A stretch of DNA of 64,000 nt from Toxorhynchites rutilus septentrionalis (taxonomy: Eukaryota; Arthropoda; Insecta; Diptera; Culicidae). Positions 1-11,813 of this stretch are shown here, piece after piece (position 1 is the first letter of the stretch; each line of letters starts with the position of its first letter). The position numbers and the translations under genes were made by a program. Under the pieces are notes generated by a model. That model searched no databases and was not told the origin of the DNA. It saw nothing but the letters and a program-made list of their open reading frames with translations. Location of the stretch: NCBI RefSeq assembly GCF_029784135.1, contig NC_073745.1, positions 47,175,116 to 47,239,115 on the forward strand. Reading direction: 5' to 3'.

Positions 1-875
1 ACAGAATTCCTCGAAATCTTGTTATATTTATTCGAAATTTGTTAATTTCTTCATTGTGCTGGGATTTGGAATCCGGACACATGTTTTCAATCATGATTTG
101 AATTCCGGACACTTTTGTTTTCAAAATTCCGGACACATTTTTTCAGCAGCATTTCGTTGAGAGAAATTAATTATTGATTTTTGTAGAGCTTATTATTTCA
201 TTGTTATTCTCTTATAACCTTAAACCAAACGTCAACAATGAATAAAAGTTATGAAATTTATTTAAGGAATCATTTATAGTCGATAATAACCATGTGCGAC
301 TAGCGCTATCCGCTTGACAAAGTTACTAGTAATGCTATTGGAAAGTTCCAGGTGTGTTTTCATAAAATTATTGTCCATTCTGCTAAGATGATGGGTTTCG
401 AGGGAATCAAACTTTTCTGAGATTTTCGAGGACTTCTCCCAGCTTTTCCACTCCACGATAAATCATTCTTCTTCGTTGAAAAGAATGCTGCTGCATTTTT
501 TTTGTGAATGAGTAGCGTTCCTTAAACCGGTTTTTACAGTTTAATATAACGAAGAATTTTTCGGATCGAAAATCTATGCTTCATATTTTCTAGGGTTTAT
601 AACATACTCTTATGAACTTTTTTCAGTAAGATCATAGTTAATTTTTTATCCGTCTGGATTTAAAATCATCTTCTGAATGTGTTTGTGTATTACGGACATG
701 GGTATGTGAATTACAAATATTTGTTTTGATTTCTGACATTTTTCTGATACTTTACTTGACACTACACTAAATTGATACAATTTAGTGTACATTGACTCAT
801 CATGCAGACGATGTTCTGGTTGTGGTAGGATATTGAATAAAATGGAAAAGTGTCCGGATTCAAAAGCATTTCGGT
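1..875. repeat. Dispersed repeat A, copy 1 (cut by window start)
   Basis: The stretch carries repeated ATCCGGACAC-type motifs and aligns by eye, block by block, with 50300-51900. Shared blocks include the opening around 'aatcttgttatattt', the middle around 'ggatttaaaatcat' and the end around 'attgtccggatt'. It has no coding potential that I recognise. Copy 2 carries a foldback insertion in its middle that copy 1 lacks. Class unknown. Confidence 0.6.
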
Positions 876-1017
876 ATCGTACCGCACAGCAAACGTTGAG
901 ATCGCTTCATCAAACGTTTTAGCACATTCGTCGCTCAGCGCGATTCGGCTGAATTTCTTGAGTGGCAACTTATGTAATCGCGATAATATAAACAACGAAC
1001 GGGAATATTTGCTAGGG

Positions 1018-1025
1018 TATAAATA
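1018..1025 (+). promoter_or_regulatory. TATA box of an interrupted promoter
   Basis: TATAAATA lies just before the left target-site duplication of the Jockey element. If the element (1051/1053 to 5639) and one duplication are removed in thought, this box sits about 34 bp before TCAGTC at 5653-5658, an insect initiator consensus. That suggests a host or repeat promoter split by the insertion. The spacing is slightly longer than the usual 30-31 bp, and no coding gene follows that I can recognise. Confidence 0.35.
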
Positions 1026-1248
1026 GTGGATCTCTGCTGAGCCAAATATTCATTCGGCATCGGACTGTTGAGCAATCCAGTTCGCTATACTTTCGCTGCG
1101 CTTCGATCCAAGATTGGACCCCACCAGTGGTAATCCAACTTGGATATCGTCGTGTGGTTTATTTTTTTTCAGTTCGTTTTCGCGTTTTCTTCAAATTCGT
1201 TCGTGCAGTAGTGGTGTTATCACATTCGCGGTCGTGTTTCGTGTCCAT

Positions 1249-2508
1249 ATGGAGGTTGAAGAGACGCCGCCCTCTGTGGTTCGCGTTTCTTCTAAAAACG
1301 CAACCAAGCGGAAGAAAATTGATCCAGTCGCCAGTAATGACGTTCTAGAAGAAAAGCTACTAAATAACAACGTATTCAGCACATTGGCTCAGCAATCTCC
1401 TGATGATTTTCATCCAACGCCAGTAGTAACACATCCGGAGACTATTCCCAGAAAAACTAGGCTGCCACCTTTGGTAGTTAAAAATTTACCAGTTGCGACG
1501 CTGATTGAAAAAATGAAAGCGTGTGATGTTCGGCCAACCTATCGAATAACTCGGTTTGGGACTAAAATTCAGTGCTCCTCCCCAACTGATTTCGACAAAG
1601 TTGAAAAGTATCTGCAGCTGTGTGGATATGAATACTACACTCACGACAAACCGAACGAGCGGCCATACAAAGTTGTGCTTCGTGGCCTTCCGCTAGTGGA
1701 TACCAAGGAGCTACGGAACTTGCTTCAGAAAGAACACAACATTTCCGCCCAGGATGCGCATATAATTAAACGAAAAGTGGAAAATGCAACCCAAGATGAC
1801 TGTCTCTATTTAGTGCGCTTCGCAAAGGGATACACTAGTTTGAAAAAACTTAGTCAAGTTAAAACCATCGCCTACTTCACCGTTCGCTGGGAAGCATACC
1901 GAAACAAACGAGCAGACGTGACGCAGTGTATGAACTGCTTATTCCATGGACATGGTACACGAAACTGCCATCTTAGGAGCAGATGCATCAACTGTGGCAA
2001 TGCTCATACTTCTGAAGGATGCCCCGCTGAAACATCAACTACGAAACGTTGCGTAAATTGCAATGGCCCTCATCCTGCTACGGACCGTAGCTGCCCGAAA
2101 CGAGCCGAATATATACAAATACGACAAAAAGCAACGTCAGTGAACCAACCGGGTTGAAAACCTAAAGCTCCAGTTGCTCCAGCCCTCACAGAGCAAAATT
2201 TTCCGGCTCTTGCTCATAATCCAGTTCCTACCGAAACTCCTAGGATGGCATATTCGCACCCTGCAGCTAACGTCTGGACCAACCTGCAGAGTGGGCGTCG
2301 CGTTGATCCTCGCCTCAGAGCGGCCACACACGTCCCGCCAACACAGCCACCAAACACCTCCCGCAGTGACAACACGAACGAGCTTTTTAGTGCTACTGAA
2401 TTGTGGAACATTTTCCGCGAACTTTCAAGTCAATTGCGGCTATGCAAATCAAAAGAGGACCAGCTAGAAGTCCTGTATTTTATTGGTTGCAAATATGGGG
2501 TCTATTGA
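1249..2508 (+). pseudogene. Jockey ORF1 (gag-like nucleic-acid-binding protein), one stop codon
   Basis: ORF1 proteins of Jockey elements bind element RNA and chaperone reverse transcription. I start at ATG 1249 (MEVEETPP); upstream frame is open but has no ATG. The 419-codon frame has a basic N-terminus, a region around residues 85-215 resembling the domain associated with gag zinc fingers, then three CCHC knuckles (CMNCLFHGHGTRNC, CINCGNAHTSEGC, CVNCNGPHPATDRSC) at about residues 225-285. A single TGA at 2155-2157 interrupts it; the same frame then continues (KAPVAPALTEQNFPALAH...) to the stop at 2506-2508. It overlaps ORF2 by 14 nt, as is common in this clade. Confidence 0.82.
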
Positions 2509-5133
2509 GCCCCGCTGCATCAAGATTATGAACTGGAATGCCCGCTCTGTTCGGGCAAAAAAGATCGAGTTAAATGATTTTCTTGCTCGACACTCCATTG
2601 ATGTAGGTGTGATCACGGAAACCCGGCTCAACCCGTCAACAAACTTTTCTCTTCTGGCACACTTTGTGATCCGACTAGATCGACCCAACTCAAATGGTGG
2701 CGGCGTTGCAGTAATAGTGAAGCATGGCATCCGCTATGAAATCGTCCCGCATCCAAAAACCAAAGTCATCGAGACAATCGGCGTCAAAATTCATTCCCTG
2801 CAAGGTAGTTTCACACTGTTTGCTGTTTACGTCCCCAGACAGTGCATGGACGGAGATGGGTCATCCCAGCTATTTGCGAATGACTTACAAATACTCACTG
2901 ATAACCAATCCGGCTTCGTGATAGCTGGCGATCTCAACGCTCGACACATCCTATGGCGCAATAATAGGACAAACAAGAATGGAAGCATTCTTGCCGACCA
3001 TCTAAGTTCGGCGACATGCAACATCTACTATCCTGATGATCCAACGTTCCTCTCTCCAACCGGTTCAACATCAACTCTGGACGTTTTTCTCTCGGACATG
3101 AACCTGTATAAGCCTGTTACCCACCTCGAGCTGAGCTCTGATCATTATCCGGTTATATCTCAGCTACAATTTCATCCCGCTCCAGCACCGGTTGCAAAGA
3201 GACGAGACTATCATAGAGTGAACTGGATTGCATTCGGTCGCCTCGTGGAATCTCGCATCCCTGATACTTCAGATTTGTCATCCGTCGAAGCTATCGAGAA
3301 TAATCTTAGCGTTTTAGAAGAGGTCATTCATACTGCAGAAGATTCCTTTGTTCATTGGGTTACGATCAGAAATCAGTTCGTTGCAATAGATCTACCCACT
3401 CGTCGGCTAATACAACAGCGTAATACCGTCAGGCGCCAATACCAACGAACTGGATGTCATTGGCAGAAACAAGAAGTCGCCTATCTCAATCATCTCATCA
3501 GGAATCGGATGCTGGAGATAAGGAACGAGCGTTTTGCCAACAGCATCGAGCAAATGGATGATCATTCGAGGCCATTTTGGAAGGTGGCAAAAATACTAGA
3601 AACGACCCACGATGATCCCGCCACTGAAGGAAGAAAACTCGGGTGACATCTTAGTATCCCCCGCCGAGAAGTCAAATGCAATCGCCAACATTATCGTCGA
3701 GGCGCACAACATCGGTGCTAGCATATTGAGCCCCCATGAACATGTGGTGCAACGCTCTATTGAACTACTAGATGAGCAGGTACACGATACTGGGTTCACA
3801 GGCCAAATCACAGAGGATGAGGTGCATACTGCAGTCAAGCGAGGTAAAAATATGAAGGCGCCTGATAATGATGGTATTGTAAATCTGATCCTGAAAAAAC
3901 TCCCTGGTAAAGCATATCGCTTCCTGGCGGAAATTTTTACACGATGCTTCCAACTCAACTATTTTCCGGTTAGATGGAAGACAGGGAAAGTCATCCCCAT
4001 TCTGAAACCTGGAAAGGATCCAACTTCGCCAAGAAGTTACAGACCCATCACGCTCCTGTCGGCTATTAGTAAGGTTTTCGAGCGGCTTATTCTTCAGCGT
4101 CTAATGGTGCAAATCGAAGAGCGTGAATTAATAGTCCCAGTGCAATTCGGCTTCCGGAAGGGTCACTCTACCGTCCACCAACTGGTCAGAGTGAAGAACA
4201 TTATCCAGAGGAACAATGCACTCTCCACAAATACAGCGATAGTTTTCCTCGACGTTGAGAAAGCCTTCGACAACGTCTGGCACAAAGGACTTATCCACAA
4301 ATTGATGCAGGCTAACATTCCACTATACCTCACAAGCATAATAAAAAGTTATTTATCAGATAGGACGTTCAGAGTGCATCTTTCTGGTGCCTCTTCCGAG
4401 CTGAAAATAATCTCCGCTGGCGTACCACAGGGTAGTCTATTAGGTCCAATATTGTACGTGATGTACACATCAGATGTTCCGCAGTTACCTACTGGATGTA
4501 ATCTGGCGCTATATGCTGATGACAGTGCAATAATAATATCGATCGAAGCTCCAGCGAAGCGTTACGACGTATGTCTCATACTTGACCAGCTCGAAAATCA
4601 AAGTTAACGAGACAAAAAGCCAAGCGATCCTTTTCCGGCACAGATTATCCCCGAAGCTGCTTCCTCCACCAGACTGCGTCATCAAATTGAACGATCGTCC
4701 AATCGAATGGCTGAATCAGGTCACTTACCTTGGTGTTACCATCGACGATAAACAACTTTATCGATTTCATACGGACAATCTAAAAGCAAGGAGTATTGGA
4801 CTGCTAAAATCCCTGTACCCACTTATATGTAGAAGATCCTGCTTATCAAGACGAAATAAACTAGCCGTGTTCAAGACAATCATTGCTCCAGTTGTGAACT
4901 ATGCTATGCCGGTGTGGGGAACGTGCGCTACAACCCACGTAAAGAAACTACAAGTGGCCCAAAATCGGATACTCAGGACAATATTTGATGCCCCATTCGA
5001 CACCAGAATCAGCGACTTACATCGAGCTGCTGAATATAAAACTGTCCAAGAGCGCATTGTAACCTCGAAAGAAAATTTTATAATTAGTGCCACTCATTCA
5101 GAATTTCCGCTTATTCGAGCGATAGTAAACTAG
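2495..5133 (+). pseudogene. Jockey ORF2 (endonuclease-reverse transcriptase), two frameshifts
   Basis: This is the element's replication enzyme: it nicks target DNA and reverse-transcribes the element RNA. From ATG 2495 (MGSIEPR) come the apurinic-type endonuclease motifs: WNARS, TETRL, the GDLNARHILW segment and SSDHYP near residue 230. The RT fingers and palm follow: YRPITLL, FGFRKGHST, FLDVEKAFDNVWH, AGVPQGSLLGP and the catalytic YADDSA near 4515. After that come the thumb and a C-terminal region ending at 5133. The frame shifts near 3600-3640 (between endonuclease and RT) and near 4580-4600 (just after YADD). There is no RNase H domain, consistent with the Jockey clade. All catalytic motifs survive; only the frame is broken. 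Confidence 0.85.
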
Positions 5134-5303
5134 GATCTTTTTTTTTATTATTAGTTAGGTTATCAAATTAAAATCACCAACGATATCTAAATATCGGAAA
5201 AAGAATTTATGCCAAACAAGAACTGTGAATACATCAAAGATGTTAAATTAGGAACAAAAAGGTTGAAAAATGTAAATTGAATCACTTGTATATGTCTCAC
5301 TGT

Positions 5304-5582
5304 GACATTGTGCTCCCTTGGCCGAGTGGTTAGCGTCACAACTAACATGCCGGGTGTTCGGGTTCGATTCCCGTTCTGGTCGGGGGAATTTTTCGTCAAA
5401 GAAATTTCCTCCGACTTGCACTGTGATCACGCGTATTCTAGAGCTTGCCACTCAGAATGCATTCAAGGCGTGTTACTTGGCATAGAAATCTCAACTAAGT
5501 ACTAATAAAAATGACGCAAGTAATACTACGTTGAGACGGCGAAGTTCCTCTAGGAACGTTAGTGCCATTGAAGAAGAAGAAG
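5304..5582 (+). mobile_element. tRNA-headed SINE (Feilai-like), copy 1
   Basis: A 279-bp SINE flanked by ATGTCTCACTGT at 5292-5303 and 5583-5594 (12-bp target-site duplication). The head resembles a Leu/Ser-type tRNA: A-box-like TTGGCCGAGTGGTTAGC and B-box GGTTCGATTCCC. The body contains the ACGCGTATTCTAGAGCTTGC block, the tail TTGAGACGGCGAAGTTCC, and a terminal (GAA)n. The same family recurs at 55434-55705, 11460-11648 (truncated) and as tails at 8025-8223. Calling it Feilai is from memory of Aedes SINEs, not alignment. Confidence 0.85.
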
Positions 5583-5655
5583 ATGTCTCACTGTATCTTC
5601 AAACAAAATGATTAAAATAAATTTAGAATAAAACTAAAACTGAGCCAAATATTCA

Positions 5656-7248
<1,593 letters not shown>

Positions 7249-7970
7249 ATGTGTCGTGACGAGGGCACCTGGAACGCAGTAAACAGTGCAATCGTACATA
7301 TCATGTCCGAGCTACAGCGGAAGTGGACGACCGACCAGCATGCGGATAACGCCTGATCATAAGAGATGAACAATTGAGACGGCTGTAGTACCGGATAGTC
7401 CCCCCCGAGAGCCGCCGTGACGGAGTGCGCGTCATGTAGGAGGGCACTACCTAATCGGCACTCCGCTGGGAAGAAAAATCCTGCGAGGGTGATCGTGACG
7501 GGGCGCGCGTCAAGTTGGAGGGCGCTTCCTAATCGGTGCACGTCTCGACAGGTAACTGGATACTGCCACGGAGAAGAGTAAAAATGCCTGCCTGGCAACG
7601 CCTGATCGTGGCCTGGATGGAAGAACACCGCGAACTCTCGAAGGAGCGAGCATCAAGGATGAAACCATGATCTAAATGGTGCATACCCCACGAGAGTAGC
7701 TGTGACGGAGTGCGCGTCATGTAGGGAGCACTACCTAATCGGCACTCCGCTGGGAAGAGAAATCCTGCGAGGGTGATTGTGACGGGTTGCGCGTCAAGTT
7801 GGAGGGCAATTCCTAATCGGTACACGTCTCGACGGGTAAATGGATGCCTACGAAGAGGACATAAGCGCAGTGGAATGAAAAGCGAATAGAGAGAAAAAAT
7901 ATTGAGAAAAAGGGAAGGACAACGCTAGTCAGCGTTGAAAACTCGAAGAGTGCATGAGCACTCTATAAAA
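7249..7970 (+). repeat. LINE 3' region with duplicated GC-rich block
   Basis: Downstream of the R1-like ORF a block of about 165 bp occurs twice (about 7410-7560 and 7690-7845). Each contains two inner variants of a 'gtgacgg-gcgcgtca-gt-gga' module followed by 'cctaatcggcac'. This looks like duplicated 3'-UTR sequence of the LINE. No coding frame is supported. Confidence 0.6.

Positions 7971-7974
<4 letters not shown>

Positions 7975-8024
<50 letters not shown>
7975..8024. repeat. (TA)n microsatellite
   Basis: Fifty bases of TA between the LINE 3' region and an inverted SINE tail. Confidence 0.97.
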
Positions 8025-8026
<2 letters not shown>

Positions 8027-8069
8027 ACGTCTCAACGTAGTATTACTTGCGTCATTTTTATTAGTACTT

Positions 8070-8074
<5 letters not shown>
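8025..8074 (-). mobile_element. SINE tail fragment, inverted
   Basis: The reverse complement reads 'actaataaaaatgacgcaag...acgttgagacg', the 3' part of the tRNA-headed SINE at 5304-5582. It forms an inverted pair with 8145-8223, the two arms separated by (TA)n(GA)n. Confidence 0.75.

Positions 8075-8140
<66 letters not shown>
8075..8140. repeat. (TA)n-(GA)n microsatellite
   Basis: 36 bp of TA then 30 bp of GA form the loop of the inverted SINE-tail pair. Confidence 0.95.
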
Positions 8141-8144
<4 letters not shown>

Positions 8145-8223
8145 AATAAAAATGACGCAAGTAATACTACGTTGAGACGGCGATGTTCCACTAGGAACGT
8201 TAGTGCCATTGAAGAAGAAGAAG
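8145..8223 (+). mobile_element. SINE tail fragment, direct
   Basis: Matches the last ~80 bp of the 5304-5582 SINE, including TTGAGACGGCGATGTTCC and the (GAA)n end. Head and body are missing. Confidence 0.8.
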
Positions 8224-8434
8224 ATATATATATATATCCCTTTCTGTTTCTCTCTCTCTCTCAATATAGAACAATATTGAATGAAAAAATTGAATGCTTT
8301 GAAAGTTGCAGAGCACTGAACTTCAACTTCAATTTTATCGAAGGCATAAAAATGTCACATGCTCCGGTCTGACTTAACACCGACCATATGTCGAAATAAC
8401 GATTGTGAGTAATATGCGTTTGGAAACTCTTAAT

Positions 8435-9075
8435 TTTTTTTTTTTTTATCCAAAATATATATTTTATTAAGGCTCATATGGCGTCAGCCTAACGGGGCCG
8501 GGAGTTCAATATTTTGACAATGTTTGCTTAGACTATGTTAGTAATATGTAACCGATTACTCGCGGTTGACTCGAGGTTAGTATTACAAGTGTTCTCATAA
8601 TTGGTATGTCGCAGTCTTCGATGCTCTGTACGTGTGCCCGACACGGGATACTTCCTATTGGGATGCAGCTGACCATTAATCAGCAACGCCCCCCTTGTCT
8701 GTACCCCATATCTAGCGTGGTGCGTCTTTCTCGACTCGAGGAATCCAGGATAGAATGGTCACTAGCCGGCGCAATCATCAGCTCGTGTAGAGTTGTCATG
8801 AGCGGTACAACCTTTGGCTCTTGTTGAATAATCAGTGGACTGCACAACCTTCGGCCCGTGCATCTGTAAAGAGTGTGTGTATGTATTGCCGCGACTAAGT
8901 AAAAGTTTATCGATCGGATAGGAGGGATATGAAACGGGGACACAACGAAGGAAACACGTTGACATCGGCGTTTCTGAGGAACAGGTATAGATGAAGCGGA
9001 AGATCAGGATCCCGGCTACCTAAGATATCCCGGACGGGGATATCCGATTATCTCCCTTGTGCTCTCAGTGCTCTA
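8435..9075 (-). mobile_element. LINE 3' fragment, family L copy 1
   Basis: A 641-bp insertion flanked by GGAAACTCTTAAT at 8422-8434 and 9076-9088 (13-bp target-site duplication). Read on the minus strand it ends in AATAAA-like sequence and poly(A), seen here as poly(T) at the left, so it is a 5'-truncated non-LTR insertion. Positions 8435-8885 are nearly identical to 17185-17636. No coding sequence remains; I assign no clade. Confidence 0.85.
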
Positions 9076-9154
9076 GGAAACTCTTAATGAATCGTTACAT
9101 TTTTCGTAGAGTGGCACCCCTATATAGAAATCAAAGACATAGTCCTATGTCGGG

Positions 9155-9210
9155 TTAGAGGCGAATAAACTGAAAAGTTTAAAGCCTCTTTAATCCAACA
9201 TCATCATCAT
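9155..9210 (+). mobile_element. Very short retroposon tail (tentative)
   Basis: A ~55-bp block 'ttagaggcga...aaagtttaaagcctc' plus an (ATC)n tail sits between near-identical CTATGTCG words. A similar 'aaagtttaaagtctctataat' tail occurs at 24560-24590 and 30884-30940, so this may be a family of extremely 5'-truncated insertions. Confidence 0.35.
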
Positions 9211-9222
9211 ACTATGTCGAAA

Positions 9223-9300
9223 ATCAAACGAATTTCAAACCAAAATGATCATTTTACTCGCTGCGCCATCTGGTTGCAAATCAATCGTAGATTTGTCAAT
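9223..9300 (+). repeat. MITE-like repeat M, partial copy left of Mtr3
   Basis: Contains 'actcgctgcgccatctgg' and matches, in inverted orientation, 11214-11290 on the other side of the Mtr3/Sf3b5 gene pair. Further copies lie at 14560-14700 and 14790-14900. Confidence 0.65.
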
Positions 9301-9744
9301 AGAGTGTACGAATAATTGTATGTGGTAGTGTAATTAAAGTACAAAGTACCAAGTACCAAGACGGGTCTATGGTACTAGGTGAGGCCGTTTCGTCACTAAG
9401 TTGGTAGGGGAGCGGTATATGAAAACAGTACGGAAGAAAGCAGAATGGGAATTTTTTCCTTGAAGTGTGAAAGAGACAGACTGATCACGAGCGAGCTTGG
9501 GCACAAGCGTATTGTGTTTTGTTTACAAACAAAACACAGTAGACTTCCAAGATGGCTGAAGAGTGGTTTTAGCAAGTTGGCCCACCTTAGGATATACTTC
9601 TACGCGCCTTGGTACATGCTACAGAAACAAATAATTGTCAAAACTGAAATACACGTGAAATTATATTCTACTGTTTTGGTTTGGTTTGTTTTGGACCACG
9701 AAGTTAACCGCCGGTTGGACAAATTACATAGGAAGGTATTAAAG

Positions 9745-10721
9745 ATGCCAGTCGACCTGAAACGAATCAACGGCCCGGAGGGATCGGTGCCATATCAGAT
9801 TTTCAGCAAAAACCGCGATAAAACATTCGAAGAACGTCTCGCGGAAGTATTCAATTCATCCGGCAGAAGGAAATGTGATCGAAAGAAGAGTGAAAGCAGA
9901 AAGTATTGTGAGTATTGTGTTCTGAACCTGGCAAATATTTCAACATTCAATCTGAATGTCCACATTTTCTAGTTATGAAACTGGGCGTTGTCTCAACCGC
10001 CAAAGGATCAGCCTATCTCGAGCTCGGAAACACCAAAGTGATAGTATCGGTGTTCGACCCGCGTGAGATTCCTAAACAGAACAAGTTCAGCGAACTTGGG
10101 GTGCTGTACTGTGATTTCAAATTCTCTCCGTTCGCTTGCACTCATCGCAAAAATCCACAAACGGATGCGGAAGAGCGTTCGCTAGCTGCGGCACTGACCA
10201 AGGCCCTGCAACCAGTGGTATGCCGGCATCTGTTTCCCAACTTTCAGATCGATATTTTTGCCAACGTTTTGGAGGATGATGGTTCCGTGCTTGGTGCGGT
10301 TATTACAGCGGCTGGTCTAGCATTGAGTGATGCCACTATTTCCATGTTTGACATCGTAACCGCTTCAACGGTGGCAGTGTTTGGCGACAACATTTACCTA
10401 GATCCAACGCTAGACGAGCAAAAGATTTGTTTGGAAGGTGGCAAAAATGGCAATCACGGTATCATTACCATGGCCAAACTTCACACGTTGGATCAAATAT
10501 CGGAAATGCGACAGATAGGCAACATTACGCAGGAAACGCTAATGAATGCGTGCAAGCGGCTCAATGAAGCGAACAACGATGTTGCTCCCGTTGTTCAACA
10601 AATGCTGATAGGAAAAGTACAGAGACATTTGAGTGAAATCGATTTGGATGACGATGACGAGAAAGATGGGGCTACTGAAGATTTAAATAAAAGTGTCATT
10701 TCGGTTGATTCGCAGTCATGA
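9745..10721 (+). CDS. Mtr3: Exosome complex component MTR3 (EXOSC6 orthologue)
   Basis: MTR3 is one of six RNase PH-like subunits forming the catalytically inactive ring of the RNA exosome, which feeds nuclear and cytoplasmic RNA to the Rrp44/Rrp6 nucleases. I predict two exons, 9745-9907 and 9973-10721, around a 65-bp intron (GTGAGT at 9908, TTTTCTAG ending at 9972). The join gives 303 codons plus stop. The start MPVDLKRINGPEGSVPYQIF matches the family N-terminus (MP-D--RI-GPE). An upstream open frame reaches 9445 but does not look like this family. RNase PH fold motifs visible include STAKGSAYLELGNTKVIVSV, LYCDFKFSPFA, EERSLAAALTKAL, DIFANVLEDDGS, AAGLALSDA and YLDPTLDE. The C-terminus is acidic. 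It converges with Sf3b5, stops 45 bp apart, so the 3' UTRs probably overlap. It appears intact. Confidence 0.93.
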
Positions 10722-10766
10722 GAAACTCAGCCATTATATTTTATTCATTGAAAGAAATCGAACAAC

Positions 10767-11024
10767 TTAATCCTCTGGTTTGTCTGGTGGCGGTCCGCAC
10801 GGCTGCAACATTTTCTCCATGATATTGAATCTGATGCGAGCTTTGGACTCGTTCTCTGCAACCGCAAAATAGCTCAGCATATCGTAGTGACCCAGGTAGC
10901 TAGCTAGCGAGTCCCGGTGTTGATTCGTGAGCCATTCGAACTTGTTAGTATCCGCATGACCCGTTCCGATATACTTGCTCTGCAAATGCTCTAACTGACT
11001 GTGGATGTTGTAGCGATCACCCAT
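10767..11024 (-). CDS. Sf3b5: Splicing factor 3B subunit 5 (SF3b10)
   Basis: SF3B5 is a small subunit of SF3b in the U2 snRNP, where it braces SF3B1 during branch-site recognition; it is also reported as a SAGA-associated subunit in flies. The 85-residue product covers the family's usual length: MGDRYNIHSQ, LQSKYIGTGHAD, FEWLTNQHRDS, YLGHYDMLSYFAVAENES and the C-terminal MEKMLQPCGPPPDKPED are all near-invariant. I start at ATG 11022-11024. A longer frame upstream (to 11126) is non-homologous and is probably 5' UTR. Single exon, no frame damage. It lies convergent to Mtr3. Confidence 0.96.
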   Translation of the reverse strand: MGDRYNIHSQLEHLQSKYIGTGHADTNKFEWLTNQHRDSLASYLGHYDMLSYFAVAENESKARIRFNIMEKMLQPCGPPPDKPED

Positions 11025-11213
11025 TTTACCGTGTCTGCTCCTTAAGAAATATTTATCAAATGGTAAGCGAAAACCTTCACTATGAAGTAAACAGCATCGA
11101 GATAAACATTTATGTACACAAAGCACAAAGCGACGTTTGTCAAATTTGTCGATAAAGAAGCTGGTTCAACTCCTCAACCAGGGATGCCAGATGAGAAGAT
11201 ACATTCTGTCAAA

Positions 11214-11400
11214 AATATTGACGAATCTTAGTTAGATTTGCAACCAGATGGCGCAGTGAGTAAAATTTTGGATTGAGATTCGTTTGATTTTTTGAGATTT
11301 GATTTTTTTTTCAAATTTTCCGGTTTCCACTATTCTGTCTACGCTGAAAAGTTCGGGAAATCATCATCTTACATTGTTCCATTCCTAACATATGTAGAGT
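11214..11400 (-). repeat. MITE-like repeat M, copy right of Sf3b5
   Basis: The reverse complement contains 'actcactgcgccatctgg' and the upstream block 'gatgatttcccgaac', as in the plus-strand copies at 14500-14700 and 14728-14900. It is inverted with respect to 9223-9300. Confidence 0.65.
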
Positions 11401-11459
11401 GGCTTAGTATAAGTGTTGTTTTTTACATTTTCTTACTGGTAGAACATATGTTGCAATTC

Positions 11460-11648
11460 GGTTTCGGGTTCGATTCCCGTTCTGGTCGGGGGAATTTTTT
11501 TTAAACGCGTATTCTAGAGCTTAACACTCAGATGCATTCAAGGCGTGTTATTTGGCATAGAAATCTCAACTAAGTAGTAGTAAAAATGACGCAAATAATA
11601 CTACGGCGAAGTTCCTCTAGGAACTGCCATTTAAGAAGAAGAAGAAGA
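11460..11648 (+). mobile_element. tRNA-headed SINE, 5'-truncated copy
   Basis: Begins at the B box (GGGTTCGATTCCCG), then the ACGCGTATTCTAGAGCTT block, the tail and (GAA)n. The A box is missing and the body has small deletions, including the TTGAGA segment of the tail. Confidence 0.8.
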
Positions 11649-11813
11649 TCCTTCTCGTATCGGCCAAACGGAATTTCCTGCATAATCAATTATATCAACG
11701 AAAAAAAAATTAGATTTTCTAAAAAATTCAAACGAATTTCAAACCAAAATAACAAAACATTACCATTTTGTGCTTCTGAGCTCTGGTATAGGTGTCGCAT
11801 GAACTGATGCAGC

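Larger units (their letters stand above)
1051..5639 (+). mobile_element. Jockey-clade non-LTR retrotransposon, nearly full length
   Basis: A LINE bounded by the direct repeat CTGAGCCAAATATTCA at 1037-1052 and 5640-5655, a 16-bp target-site duplication. The true 5' end is either C1051 (CATTCGG, like other Jockey-clade starts) or T1053. It has two overlapping reading frames: ORF1 with zinc knuckles (1249-2508) and ORF2 with endonuclease and reverse transcriptase (2495-5133). A SINE with its own 12-bp duplication sits in the 3' UTR at 5304-5582. The 3' end is A-rich. ORF1 has one stop and ORF2 two frameshifts, so this copy is dead, but the intact duplication suggests a fairly recent insertion. 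Confidence 0.88.

Noticed and set aside
762..995. Minus-strand ORF resembling a retroelement fragment
   Set aside because: Only 77 codons with no recognisable catalytic motif; overlaps dispersed repeat A.
5315..5390. Functional tRNA gene
   Set aside because: The A and B boxes are the head of a SINE with a target-site duplication; the flanking acceptor stem does not fold as a full tRNA by eye. The same applies to 55438, 40920 and 30462.
9445..9744. Longer N-terminus for Mtr3
   Set aside because: The frame is open, but the family start MP-D--RI-GPE matches ATG 9745, and the upstream translation is unlike any RNase PH protein.
11025..11126. Longer N-terminus for Sf3b5
   Set aside because: SF3B5 proteins are about 85-86 residues and begin at the M-DRY motif; the extension is not conserved.
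9223..11290. Mtr3/Sf3b5 carried inside a transposon
   Set aside because: The inverted repeat M copies look like independent MITE pieces of unequal length, and no outer target duplication was seen. Kept only as an observation.
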